From an uncultured Clostridia bacterium (GTDB lineage: Bacteria > Bacillota > Clostridia > Christensenellales > UBA3700): 64,000 nucleotides of DNA. The translations under genes were made by a program, and so were the position numbers. Under the pieces are notes generated by a model. It was not told where the DNA came from, did no database searches, and was given only the letters and a program-made list of their open reading frames with translations. How positions within the stretch are numbered: position 1 is the first letter of the stretch; each line of letters starts with the position of its first letter. The DNA is taken from positions 1 through 64,000 of the forward strand of contig CAOKSY010000009.1 of NCBI GenBank assembly GCA_948471525.1. Direction: 5' to 3'. Positions 42,468-51,010 of the stretch are shown here, one piece after another.

Positions 42468-43478
42468 TTAACAATACAATTTCCTAATCATTAATTCTTT
42501 TGCTTTCTCTCCCAGTCTATCATACACAAAATATAGTTTCTTTCTTTTTATATCTTTACTTATCATATCGAAAGTAATCAGATCATAAAAAGCCATAATG
42601 TGGATAAAAGAATATTGTTTTTCTCCAATATTACCATTGTATAATACTTGGATTGATTTTGTAAAATCAAACTTATCGTCACAAGCACATTTCCAAGCAT
42701 AATCAAACCTTTTCATAAATTCATCAGCATTTCTCGGTTCGATTAATTCCAAAATATTTAATATAACTTTATAATTTGGGACTTTCTTTATTAACCGATC
42801 TCTAAATGTATTAATCAAACCAAGATGCCGCAATGCCTCTCTTTGCTTATTACTTTGCCCCTCATAAATATATTGCATAAAAAACATAGCAAAATCTTGC
42901 TCAGTTTTAATTGAAGCAAAGATTGTACTATGCTCTCCCTCTCCAATTACTACATTAGGCAAATTATTATCTTGTATCCAATTAGCTCTCTCTTGTAGAT
43001 AATATATGATGTCATATGGGTGTATTATTGCTTGCATCATAGATTCATAATCATCTAATTTGAACACATTGATTGTGAGTTCCCCTTCTTTAATAATTCT
43101 CTTATAATCATTAACATTGGGATTGTCAAATACTATCATTGGAAAGATTAAATTATCTTTGCATAATTTAACCCTTTGATGATATAAATCATTTACCTCA
43201 ATGTTATTCATTCTAATGGCTTTAATTGTGGCTTTAATTTGATTAAACGCTTCTCCATAAACAATTTCATCTAACCAAGACTTTTCTGTTTTGTTACCTT
43301 TATTTTTTGATCGTTCCTTAATTTGTATAGGTACATATATCGATGCATATTCAAATAAGGCATCACACAACTCAACTCTTTTATTACTTTCATTATAAAA
43401 TTTTAAATTTTCATAAACAAAATCTTTACTAAAAAACTTTGCTCCAATTTCATTGCAAATTTGTTCCGATGCTGTCAT
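42468..43478 (-). CDS. Candidate nuclease-fold (PD-(D/E)xK-like) protein
   Basis: 336 residues, soluble. The N-terminus reads like a restriction-endonuclease fold: an early helix with Glu, then ELCDAL (Glu36, Asp39), a strand, and IQIKE with Gln52 and Lys54, matching the QxK variant of the nuclease core. The rest is helical with no known domain. The start follows AAGGAGAG. It is a single gene at the distal end of the island, the position where defence genes often sit. The nuclease call is tentative. Confidence 0.45.
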   Translation of the reverse strand: MTASEQICNEIGAKFFSKDFVYENLKFYNESNKRVELCDALFEYASIYVPIQIKERSKNKGNKTEKSWLDEIVYGEAFNQIKATIKAIRMNNIEVNDLYHQRVKLCKDNLIFPMIVFDNPNVNDYKRIIKEGELTINVFKLDDYESMMQAIIHPYDIIYYLQERANWIQDNNLPNVVIGEGEHSTIFASIKTEQDFAMFFMQYIYEGQSNKQREALRHLGLINTFRDRLIKKVPNYKVILNILELIEPRNADEFMKRFDYAWKCACDDKFDFTKSIQVLYNGNIGEKQYSFIHIMAFYDLITFDMISKDIKRKKLYFVYDRLGEKAKELMIRKLYC

Positions 43479-43766
43479 AGAATTCTCTCCTTATCATCCG
43501 TTCATCTTTTATCATTTTCATTATATTAGTATAATCCTCTCGATAAAAACATATACAAGCACCACGCAAATATGCGGCTAATGACAAAAATGTGTAAATG
43601 AATGCTATAAATAAAGCAAATTTATGTCGTTTCTTTTTACAACTAGTTCTCCCAAATTTTAATTAAATAAAATTATTAAATTATAACACACATTGAAAAA
43701 ATCACAAAATAATCTCTTAAAACCGAAGAATAATTTTCATCGAAAAATGAGTTCCTATTATGTATA

Positions 43767-43819
43767 GGTTCAAGTCCCGCCTTCTGCTATGGGCAAGGGG
43801 TTCGAGTCCCGCCTTCTGG
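43767..43819 (+). repeat. Two tandem copies of a tRNA-Leu 3' end
   Basis: Copy 1 (43767-43784) is an exact 18-base match to the tRNA-Leu T-arm and acceptor region. Copy 2 (43799-43819) reads GGTTCGAGTCCCGCCTTCTGG, one mismatch in the first 18. Neither is a whole tRNA. They look like attachment-site remnants, perhaps from two successive integrations. Confidence 0.7.
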
Positions 43820-43863
43820 TATGCCTTAAAAAAATCCTTTTTGTTCATTGAACACAATATTAG

Positions 43864-44133
43864 TAAGGCTCACGAAAGTGAGCCTTATGTTTTGCGATGC
43901 GAAGTGCGGGATTATAGAAATAATGTCGCTCGCACAAGACGCTTCTGCTTGCTCGCTACACCAATGCTTCGCCCCTTACAAGTCCCGACGTCTAGCACCA
44001 TTTCATAAAGACCTACTAACTGTAGGTCTTTAGTTTTTTGACCGATTAGATCTCTCCGCTTCAGTCGAGATGACGATTGTATATAATTTGCACATAATCC
44101 CGTCATTTCGAGCAACGTCAAGAAATCTCATCC
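43864..44133. repeat. Repeat cluster, copy 4, with a further tRNA-like tail
   Basis: The stretch holds a perfect hairpin TAAGGCTCAC-GAAA-GTGAGCCTTA (43864-43887); a module B copy (about 43925-43980) ending in CAAGTCCCG..AGCACCA, which resembles a third tRNA 3' end (43979-44000); a module A copy (44044-44074); and an inverted module A variant (44099-44132). No gene is supported between 43479 and 44177. The first part, 43479-43760, is plain A+T-rich sequence with the upstream region of the nuclease-like gene. Confidence 0.65.
44006..44040 (+). terminator. Terminator-like hairpin after a tRNA-like tail
   Basis: AAAGACCTAC pairs with GTAGGTCTTT and is followed by AGTTTTTT. It lies just after the AGCACCA tail, as a tRNA terminator would, but no intact tRNA is present. 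Confidence 0.6.
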
Positions 44134-44177
44134 TTTTATATTGAACAGAGGGGCGAAATGCCCCTCTGATTTTATTG

Positions 44178-47100
44178 TTAAGCTATTTCCCAAAATTCGG
44201 AATACCTTTCTATAAGAGTTCCGAGTTCCTGCGGTGTGATCAAGCCTTTGCCGAGAGCGACCTTGAGATACTTACCGCCGAACGCGTCGAAGATCTCTTG
44301 AGGTATCGGATACATACCGGCAAATTCTTCATAAGTAAACAAGCCGTAACTCTCTATATCTCTAAGATAACCCGTCTCGTCAATACGCATTGTCTCGGGA
44401 TCGACGTCGAAGATGTTTATCAAACCGGTCGTCGCGCCGGGCATAGACAACATACCGTTGACGTAATAGCACAGATGCGAATACGTCACGGGGCTCCAAG
44501 CAGAAGTAAACTCCGTAGTCACTTCGACGTTGACGAGTTTTACTTTCTGATATACCATATTGCCGTCTGCATCGAAGCTTTGCTTGTTAAAGCTGTGCCC
44601 TATATATTTTGCAGCGTCGTCTCGCAAGAATACGTACTCGTTGAGATCAAAATCCCAAAATCCATGCTCGGAAATCACTTTTACGCAAGTTCCGTCAGAG
44701 AAATAAAGATTGATCACCTGATATTCCTTCGCGTCTTCCTTATCTATGAAAAGTATGGGCGCAACGTCGAATTTTCCTGTAAACATATTCCAAACCAGCA
44801 GATATTCATCGCCCTTGAGAGTTTCGACCGCCACCTGCCTTCCGTCTGCGAGAGTGATCAACGTACCGTCGGCTATGCAACCTTCGATTTCAACAGGATC
44901 GCCATAAGTGGTTTCTACATATGTTCCTGCTGTGCCGCCAACGCCGTCAATACCGTCCGCTCCTTTTACGCCGCCTTTAAATGCTCCTTTATTAGCGCCG
45001 CCTGCGCCGCCCCAGCCGCCTACGCCGCCTTGACCTGCTTGTCCGGGAGTTCCTGCTTTATTCCATGAACTTCCGCCGTTACCGCCTTTACCGCCGTCCT
45101 TGCCAGAATGTCCGTCTCCGCCGCTAGAAGTAAAAGTAGCATTTTTACCATCTGCACCGTCGCCGCCGCTACCGCCTCTACCGCCGTTGCCGCCGAAATA
45201 TCCGCTTCCGCCATTGCCGCCATTGCCACCGTACATAGCTATGTCATAGACGTAATTTTTACCGTCTTGGATTGAGTCTCCCGATCCTCCATAGCCTCCG
45301 TCACCTCCGTGACCGCCTCTAGGCTGTAGGCAATTGGTACAATATCTAGCGCAATAACCGGCAAAACCTCCATAGCCGCCATTGCCGCCTGCAGAAGATA
45401 ACTGGACTACAAGATTACTACCGGAACCGCTTGCATACGCATGTGCTCCGTCGCCTCCGCGACCGCCGTTGCCTCCGCTTCCTCCGCAACCGCCATCGCC
45501 GTTCTCTACGACAATATCAAGCGATACTTGTATCGAACAGCCTACACCTTGCCGACCGCCGTCACCGCCTCTGCCGCCGTTTCCGCCGTCGCCGCCGCTT
45601 ACTCTGTTATTATAATTGTTGGAAGCAACTCTGCCTCCGGCGCCGCCGTTTCTACCGTTGCCGCCATTGCCTCCGTTGCCGCCGCGCAATTTTATCGATC
45701 CCGAGCCGTCCTTGCTTATCGATTGACAAAACAGAGCGCTGGTGCCGCCTTCGCCATCTTCTCCCCTACTGCCTGATCCTCCGTCGCTGCCTGCATAACC
45801 GCTCGAACCTGCGCTTGCTCCTTGCGCTCCGTTGTCGCCGTCGGCGCCGATAACATCCAAGCTTCCGTCTAAGCAAAATTTAATTGATTTGGCTCTGATC
45901 AAATAACCTGTGAATTTACCGTCCAGATCTCCTTTGCCGTCTATTCTGTTCTCTCCGTGCAAATACAAGTTTGCAGAGCCTATTTCGCTAAAATCAAGAG
46001 CTACAGCCTTGTTGGAAGACACCTTGTAATTGCTCAAATACAGGGAAATTTGGTCTTGCGCGGCAAACTTGAAACTGATCCCCGACAGAGTTTGGCTTTG
46101 ACTGCCTATCAACATCATTAAGTTGACCGATGCCGATATTTCAAAAAGCTTATTTTGCACGTTTGTATTTCTTGTATCGATAAATATTTCGTTTCTTAAA
46201 GCAGACGTGTTCAAACTGTCCAAGCTCAAAAACCTAAGCGGTATAGAGTTATTCGTCAACTCATAGCTTTTTTTGCTTTCGTAAAATTCGATACATACAA
46301 TAATTCTTAGTGTAACTCCGTTTGCGAATATGTCCAAACCTTTTTTGTAAAGGTCATAATACGAAATCTCGTTTTCGCTTATCTCTATCTGATTGTTTCC
46401 GATGGCAATCGTCATCTTTTTGATGAATGCGTCCGTATTATAATGCAATTGGCTCAAGTCTTGTAACTCCGCTCTAAACACGCTTGCATAGCTATCGCAA
46501 GTCGTTGTTATGCTATACGGCAATTCCAATATCAAGTCTATCTCAAGTTCGCCTAAGTCGTCTTTTAATTTGATCCTTATAATGTCTTGATCATAATTGG
46601 GTTCGGGATCGGCGCAAATTCTATTGCCGCTGATCGTCGCCGTCGCCGATGTCGATTCCGACAGTTTCCACGTGATATTGTCCGCGCCCGGAGTTTCGAG
46701 TGTATAATATCTTCCCATACTGATCACTGGCAAATACTGAACTTCTTTTCTGTCTCTCAATATCTGTATATTTTGTTCGCCGCTGCTTGACTTCAAATAT
46801 GCGTCTTGGATCTTTACAGGAATGTGCAATAAAACTTCCGCAGGCATCTTCTGTAAATTGGAAGATGAATAATAGATATTGATATAATAATCTTTACCTT
46901 TCTCCAAATTCATTCTTACGCCGTATCTCTTGCCTTGCTCGCCTTGTTCAAGCTGCAAGTCTTCGAGATTTATTTCGTTGAGATCGGAATCCGTAACTGC
47001 AATATTGACAATTAGCCTGTCGCCGGCATACATTATCTTGAGATAATACTCGCTTGTTTCGTTGGCGTTGAAAACATATCTGTTGTCGGAATTTACTTCA

Positions 47101-48575
47101 GATACCTCGTTGTGATTTATGCCTGCGTTGAGCGTATTGTTTAATTGCGTATTATCGGCGTTGAGCATATTTATCAACAATCCCATATCTTCGTCGGTCT
47201 CTATATCGATATAATATCTGCCGCTGTCGAGATGTACGTTATACTTTTCGCCGCCGTTTCTGCTTTGACATATAAAATTATGTTCGTCATCTTCTATCGA
47301 ATAATGCGCAGTCACTCCGTTGGACACCGCCGAAGTAAACACATATGCGCCTGACTCCTCGATATTTATTGAGTAATACCCCACGCGCAAATTCAAATAT
47401 GACCGCAATTCTATCTCGACAGTTTTTCTCGTTACGTCGATATCGTAAGACGCATTGCTTTCACCGTATATCTTCAAATAATACGTTGCGCCCTCGTCAA
47501 ACTTTCCGCTGAACGTGTCCAATCTATCGTTAAACCACTCAAAGGTCTCTACGCCAGTCACGACGTAGTGATCGGTCTTTTGCGGCAGGAATTTGATATA
47601 TCTATAACCGTCGTATCCTATATTGCCGCTCAACTCTTCCGAATAGTCCAGATCAACGTTTATAAAAAACGAGTTTTCTTCTCCGCTTGTCAACAATATG
47701 TAGTTACGATTTTTCTCGATTTTGTATTTTCCTTCCTGCGGATACAGTAGATTTAAGTCGATATCATAGAGCGACAACTCTACAGAATTTGTTGTCTCAA
47801 ACGTCACCGACGCGTCGCTGATAAGCGAAAAATTATACATTACGTTTTTATATTTTTTATCTGCGATCCTGTTTTCTCCCATTACGACGTTCCACAGATC
47901 GTATGACATCGTCAAATCGACTTTTTCATTGAATTCATTGACGTTCTGAATATACAAATAATAATCTTTTTCCTCTTCTATCATCAAAGACTTTTCAAAG
48001 TAAGTCACGTCGTCCCCGATTGCCAGATCGTTGAATTGTCCGTCTAGAAGACTTAGTCTTATAGGATTTTTCGACTGCAATAAAAATTTAATAAAATTGC
48101 TGGCCATAGGCTGACCGATCTTAAACAGTACTTTATGACCGACGTCCAATTGTCGGGCTTGTCCGTTGACTATATCTATAGTGTCGGCAGGATATAAAAT
48201 AAATTGCACATTTTCTTCGACGTCGCCGTCATTGCTGATCTTGAAGATATACGTGTCGTTTTCACATTTTGCAATAGCGTTGACATTCTTATTCTTCATT
48301 GAAGAAGATTCAATGAGGTTAAAACGGTCTTCTGCCATTAGGCTTACGGAGAAGTTGCCCGTCTTGTCCAGCGCATAATTAAATCCTATTCTGTCCGAAT
48401 TATTAAAAATCAAAAATTCGCTCTCTCCCGCCTTGAGCGTATAGTTCATTTGCTCTCCTATTTTTATCTCCTGCGGAGTAAACGTCGCTTTTATTTGATA
48501 TATACCCTTTTCTCCAGATATATTTTTGCTATCAAACTCAAAAAGCTCTCCTTTTTTCAAATAGACTTTCAGCAT
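44178..48575 (-). CDS. Giant glycine-rich surface-type protein with C-terminal Hint domain
   Basis: 1465 residues from the first ATG. The first 650 or so residues look like repeated beta-sandwich units with tyrosine-rich strands (YYLYIQNV, YYLKIYGES, YYLKIMYAG), similar to bacterial pre-peptidase C-terminal domains. A Gly-rich region follows (about 905-1220, GGNGGNGG type) containing one CARYCTNC cluster. A Hint domain starts at Cys1233 (CIADGTLITLADGR) with His1304 (SEHGF). A last segment of about 55 residues (from YEEFAGMYP) ends the protein. No signal peptide or start codon is found upstream, though the frame stays open to 48890. Role is unknown; self-cleavage or cross-linking by Hint is inferred. 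Confidence 0.7.
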   Translation of the reverse strand: MLKVYLKKGELFEFDSKNISGEKGIYQIKATFTPQEIKIGEQMNYTLKAGESEFLIFNNSDRIGFNYALDKTGNFSVSLMAEDRFNLIESSSMKNKNVNAIAKCENDTYIFKISNDGDVEENVQFILYPADTIDIVNGQARQLDVGHKVLFKIGQPMASNFIKFLLQSKNPIRLSLLDGQFNDLAIGDDVTYFEKSLMIEEEKDYYLYIQNVNEFNEKVDLTMSYDLWNVVMGENRIADKKYKNVMYNFSLISDASVTFETTNSVELSLYDIDLNLLYPQEGKYKIEKNRNYILLTSGEENSFFINVDLDYSEELSGNIGYDGYRYIKFLPQKTDHYVVTGVETFEWFNDRLDTFSGKFDEGATYYLKIYGESNASYDIDVTRKTVEIELRSYLNLRVGYYSINIEESGAYVFTSAVSNGVTAHYSIEDDEHNFICQSRNGGEKYNVHLDSGRYYIDIETDEDMGLLINMLNADNTQLNNTLNAGINHNEVSEVNSDNRYVFNANETSEYYLKIMYAGDRLIVNIAVTDSDLNEINLEDLQLEQGEQGKRYGVRMNLEKGKDYYINIYYSSSNLQKMPAEVLLHIPVKIQDAYLKSSSGEQNIQILRDRKEVQYLPVISMGRYYTLETPGADNITWKLSESTSATATISGNRICADPEPNYDQDIIRIKLKDDLGELEIDLILELPYSITTTCDSYASVFRAELQDLSQLHYNTDAFIKKMTIAIGNNQIEISENEISYYDLYKKGLDIFANGVTLRIIVCIEFYESKKSYELTNNSIPLRFLSLDSLNTSALRNEIFIDTRNTNVQNKLFEISASVNLMMLIGSQSQTLSGISFKFAAQDQISLYLSNYKVSSNKAVALDFSEIGSANLYLHGENRIDGKGDLDGKFTGYLIRAKSIKFCLDGSLDVIGADGDNGAQGASAGSSGYAGSDGGSGSRGEDGEGGTSALFCQSISKDGSGSIKLRGGNGGNGGNGRNGGAGGRVASNNYNNRVSGGDGGNGGRGGDGGRQGVGCSIQVSLDIVVENGDGGCGGSGGNGGRGGDGAHAYASGSGSNLVVQLSSAGGNGGYGGFAGYCARYCTNCLQPRGGHGGDGGYGGSGDSIQDGKNYVYDIAMYGGNGGNGGSGYFGGNGGRGGSGGDGADGKNATFTSSGGDGHSGKDGGKGGNGGSSWNKAGTPGQAGQGGVGGWGGAGGANKGAFKGGVKGADGIDGVGGTAGTYVETTYGDPVEIEGCIADGTLITLADGRQVAVETLKGDEYLLVWNMFTGKFDVAPILFIDKEDAKEYQVINLYFSDGTCVKVISEHGFWDFDLNEYVFLRDDAAKYIGHSFNKQSFDADGNMVYQKVKLVNVEVTTEFTSAWSPVTYSHLCYYVNGMLSMPGATTGLINIFDVDPETMRIDETGYLRDIESYGLFTYEEFAGMYPIPQEIFDAFGGKYLKVALGKGLITPQELGTLIERYSEFWEIA

Positions 48576-48890
48576 TTGATTTATGCCGTCAGGCTTGTTT
48601 ATTTTCCCATCGGACTGATCAATAAAATCGTTGGCTACGTTGCCAAAAGTCTCAAACGTATAAAAGCCGTTCTCGGGAGGAATAAAAGATAATTTTCTTT
48701 CATTTCCTGCAAAGGTATAGATGTCGCAAAGCGTATCTTCTACAACATTAAGACGGTTTTCTGTATAGACATAGTCTCTGAATTCATTGGATTCAATATC
48801 AGTAGATATTGTAAATATAGTAGTACTTAAGTTATTTTTAATTTCTTCAACTACATCTATTTTAACTTTACCTACATATTCCGTATTATA
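48576..48890 (-). other. In-frame coding-like extension upstream of the giant gene
   Basis: 105 codons are open in the same frame, bounded by TAA at 48891-48893, and contain no ATG, GTG or TTG. The translation looks like real protein (for example SFIPPENGFYTFETFGN, the beginning of the beta-sandwich domain). The rest of 48576-49048 contains two divergent promoters. Confidence 0.65.
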
Positions 48891-48918
48891 TTATAACAAA
48901 GCTATCTCGTAAAATCAA
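48890..48918 (-). promoter_or_regulatory. Promoter of the giant Hint-protein gene
   Basis: On the minus strand, TTGATT (48913-48918) and TATAAT (48890-48895) are 17 bp apart with an extended TG. Transcription would start near 48883, inside the open frame, leaving no room for a start codon before the coding-like extension. Confidence 0.6.
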
Positions 48919-48988
48919 TATATAAAAAAATATTTAACCAAATTTTTGACTGACAGGAAATTTTATCGACAAATTTCGCGGTAATATA

Positions 48989-49017
48989 TTGACACATCGC
49001 CGCTTGGATAGTAGTAT
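48989..49017 (+). promoter_or_regulatory. Promoter of the lipoprotein gene at 49 kb
   Basis: TTGACA (48989-48994) and TAGTAT (49012-49017) are 17 bp apart. Confidence 0.5.
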
Positions 49018-49048
49018 GATAATGACAATAAATTTCAGGAGGTAAATT

Positions 49049-50086
49049 ATGAAAAAGAAACTAGTTGCTTTTGCAGTCGTAATTCTCGTAATAGCAATGA
49101 CGCTGTCATTCACAGCATGTAAATCCAAGTCGATGTTTGACGGTAAATACGAGATAATCGGCCATCAAGAACAAGCTCAAGCAGCCTGGGACGGCGCGCA
49201 ACACGCACTGAACAGTTTGCACACTTTCGCGCCGGTGCTGTCGACGGATAAATCTGAAGACGCCGAACTCAAAAGCTGGAAAGGCATGAAGATAAACTTG
49301 GTCAATGAACTCTCGATGACGTCTGTAGATAACGGTGTTACGGAAAAATTGGACAGCATTGTAGAAGCAAACGGAGCTATTCTCTTCGATTTGAGTTCGA
49401 TGGCGATCGTAGGAAAAAACTTCTATTCAATGACAGAAGGCGAAGCTTCCAAGAAAATGACTTTAAACGCGTCAATGTATGCAAAAGACAGCGATCTCTA
49501 TACCAGTCTCAATCTCGGCAAGACGCCGATGAATATCAAATTTACACCTGACACTCCCGACAAAGACGTTCTCAACTCGTCGGCGATTAAAAAGGCGGTA
49601 ACATCCGTAAGTTCGCAATTCGTCAACGGCGCTGTGGAAGAGATCAATTCGTTAATAGGCGGTATTTCGTACGAGCAAATGTTGGAGAAATACACCCGTA
49701 TAAGCTCCTATGTGGACAACAGCGGAAAATATAATCGCACAAAGTTTTCTTTCAGCGCGCAGATGATGGCCGACTTCTATGCAAGCCAATTCAGTTTTGG
49801 AGAAGACTTTGTCAAAATGGCTAGTATCACCGCTTGTTACTTTATCGTAGTCACCGACAAAGAGACCAACTCTTTCCAAGGCGCTAAATTGAGAATGTCT
49901 TTTGAGTATGAATTTAAAGACCTTGACTTAGAGGGAAAAATAGTGCACAATCTCGACGCGTCCGTAGAAAACTGTCCGGAAGTAAAATCTTCTATGCCTT
50001 CCGATCTTGACAGTTATACCGACGTAGAAAATCTTACGCTCAAGCAAGTAAAAGACTTCCTGCAAGAGATATTTGATTTGATATAA
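49049..50086 (+). CDS. Lipoprotein of unknown function
   Basis: 345 residues with a lipoprotein signal peptide ending in SFTAC (Cys23 or so). The mature part is mixed alpha/beta with no recognised domain; amphipathic beta segments such as NRTKFSFSAQMMADFY could form a lipid- or peptide-binding shell, as in LppX/LolA-like folds, but this is a guess. The start follows TCAGGAGG. It is divergent from the giant Hint protein across about 160 bp, so the two may be used together at the surface. Confidence 0.7.
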   Translation: MKKKLVAFAVVILVIAMTLSFTACKSKSMFDGKYEIIGHQEQAQAAWDGAQHALNSLHTFAPVLSTDKSEDAELKSWKGMKINLVNELSMTSVDNGVTEKLDSIVEANGAILFDLSSMAIVGKNFYSMTEGEASKKMTLNASMYAKDSDLYTSLNLGKTPMNIKFTPDTPDKDVLNSSAIKKAVTSVSSQFVNGAVEEINSLIGGISYEQMLEKYTRISSYVDNSGKYNRTKFSFSAQMMADFYASQFSFGEDFVKMASITACYFIVVTDKETNSFQGAKLRMSFEYEFKDLDLEGKIVHNLDASVENCPEVKSSMPSDLDSYTDVENLTLKQVKDFLQEIFDLI

Positions 50087-50104
50087 CACTTTCTAAAATA
50101 TATA

Positions 50105-50150
50105 ATGAAATGCACCTCCATTAGTTTGTCTAACTTTTGGGGTGCATTTC
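50105..50150. other. Hairpin after the 49 kb lipoprotein gene
   Basis: GAAATGCACCTC pairs with GGGGTGCATTTC around a 19-base loop. No T-run follows on the plus strand, so termination is uncertain. Confidence 0.5.
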
Positions 50151-50219
50151 ACCGAGACGGCGTTATACTGTCTGACTATAAAATTTAACGTTACCTTCGC
50201 AAAATGCCATCGTTGCAAA

Positions 50220-50849
50220 TTAATTGGATTTACGCTTTTTCGACCGTCTGCTCCCTCCGATGATATACGTGAAAATATTGAGCAACACCGCCGACATACC
50301 CGCGACCAACAAGATATCGTAATTATTCAATACTGCTGCGCTTACCGCCACTACGGTTCCGCAAACACAGTACGCCAAAGCTTTCAGAGAATCGGGAGAT
50401 ATAGAATATTTTAACGCTCCGATTATAAGCATGATCAATGCTCCCAAAGCGCATACAAACGACGATATCTCTCCTCCGTTATCAAACCTCACCGGAGAAA
50501 CGTACTCGAATATTTTATTTATAAAAACCGAAATCACCGCCATAAAAATCAACGACGTCGAGATCGACACGACAAATCCGAAAGTCTTTAAGTTGTAAGA
50601 CATATTTATCTTATCGAATGCAAAAGTCATCAAAAGCGCTGTCAAACCAAACAATACGCCCACTATGATGAATTCGGCGCTGACCGAGTATCTGTCGGCT
50701 AAACCGCTTTGATCAAAATGTATAGGTATTTTTTTTGGCATAAAAAAAATCGACATTATGGATAGACAAAAGGGCAACGTACACATGAAATAACTTATGT
50801 GTTTTAATACAACGGTAATATTCGGATCGACCCTCTTGTGAAATCTCAA
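50220..50849 (-). CDS. DUF1648-domain membrane protein (SdpI-like)
   Basis: 209 residues. The DUF1648 signature IPIHFDQSGLADRYS occurs after the first membrane helix, and about six hydrophobic segments are present. SdpI-type members act in immunity or signalling at the membrane; the exact role here is open. The start is a TTG preceded by GAGGT at good spacing; there is no nearby ATG. Part of its leader resembles the dispersed repeat. It lies between the surface-protein genes. Confidence 0.7.
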   Translation of the reverse strand: MRFHKRVDPNITVVLKHISYFMCTLPFCLSIMSIFFMPKKIPIHFDQSGLADRYSVSAEFIIVGVLFGLTALLMTFAFDKINMSYNLKTFGFVVSISTSLIFMAVISVFINKIFEYVSPVRFDNGGEISSFVCALGALIMLIIGALKYSISPDSLKALAYCVCGTVVAVSAAVLNNYDILLVAGMSAVLLNIFTYIIGGSRRSKKRKSN

Positions 50850-51010
50850 TTGCGTTACCTCAGCCGAAATGCAGTGGCTTTAATTTTATCCAACAGTTTT
50901 ATTATAGCTTTTAATTGTAAAACCGTCAATACTTTTACCCAAATAAATTTAAAGTCGTATACAATTCGCGCAAACGCTATCGCAGAATATTAAAACATTA
51001 ATAATAAATT

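Larger units (their letters stand above)
36609..43784. mobile_element. Accessory island at tRNA-Leu, flanked by tRNA 3'-end direct repeats
   Basis: An exact 18-bp repeat, GGTTCAAGTCCCGCCTTC, lies at 36609-36626 (inside the tRNA) and 43767-43784. The 7.1 kb between is visibly more A+T-rich than its flanks and has AT-favouring codons. It holds a truncated large serine recombinase, a truncated ABC transporter, the sigma/peptidase/anti-sigma genes and a candidate nuclease. The recombinase is only a C-terminal remnant, so the element is probably no longer mobile. Boundaries are inferred from the repeat. Confidence 0.65.

Noticed and set aside
45382..45853. Long plus-strand frames rich in Pro/Arg/Ala opposite the giant gene
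   Set aside because: They are antisense shadows of the GGN repeat codons and lack ribosome sites.
45380..45860. CRISPR-like periodic repeat
   Set aside because: The periodicity is in-frame Gly codons; there are no uniform repeats or unique spacers.
50845..50885. Further copy of the dispersed repeat upstream of the DUF1648 gene
   Set aside because: Only short parts (GAAATCTCA, GCCGAAATGCAGTGG) match, too little to call.
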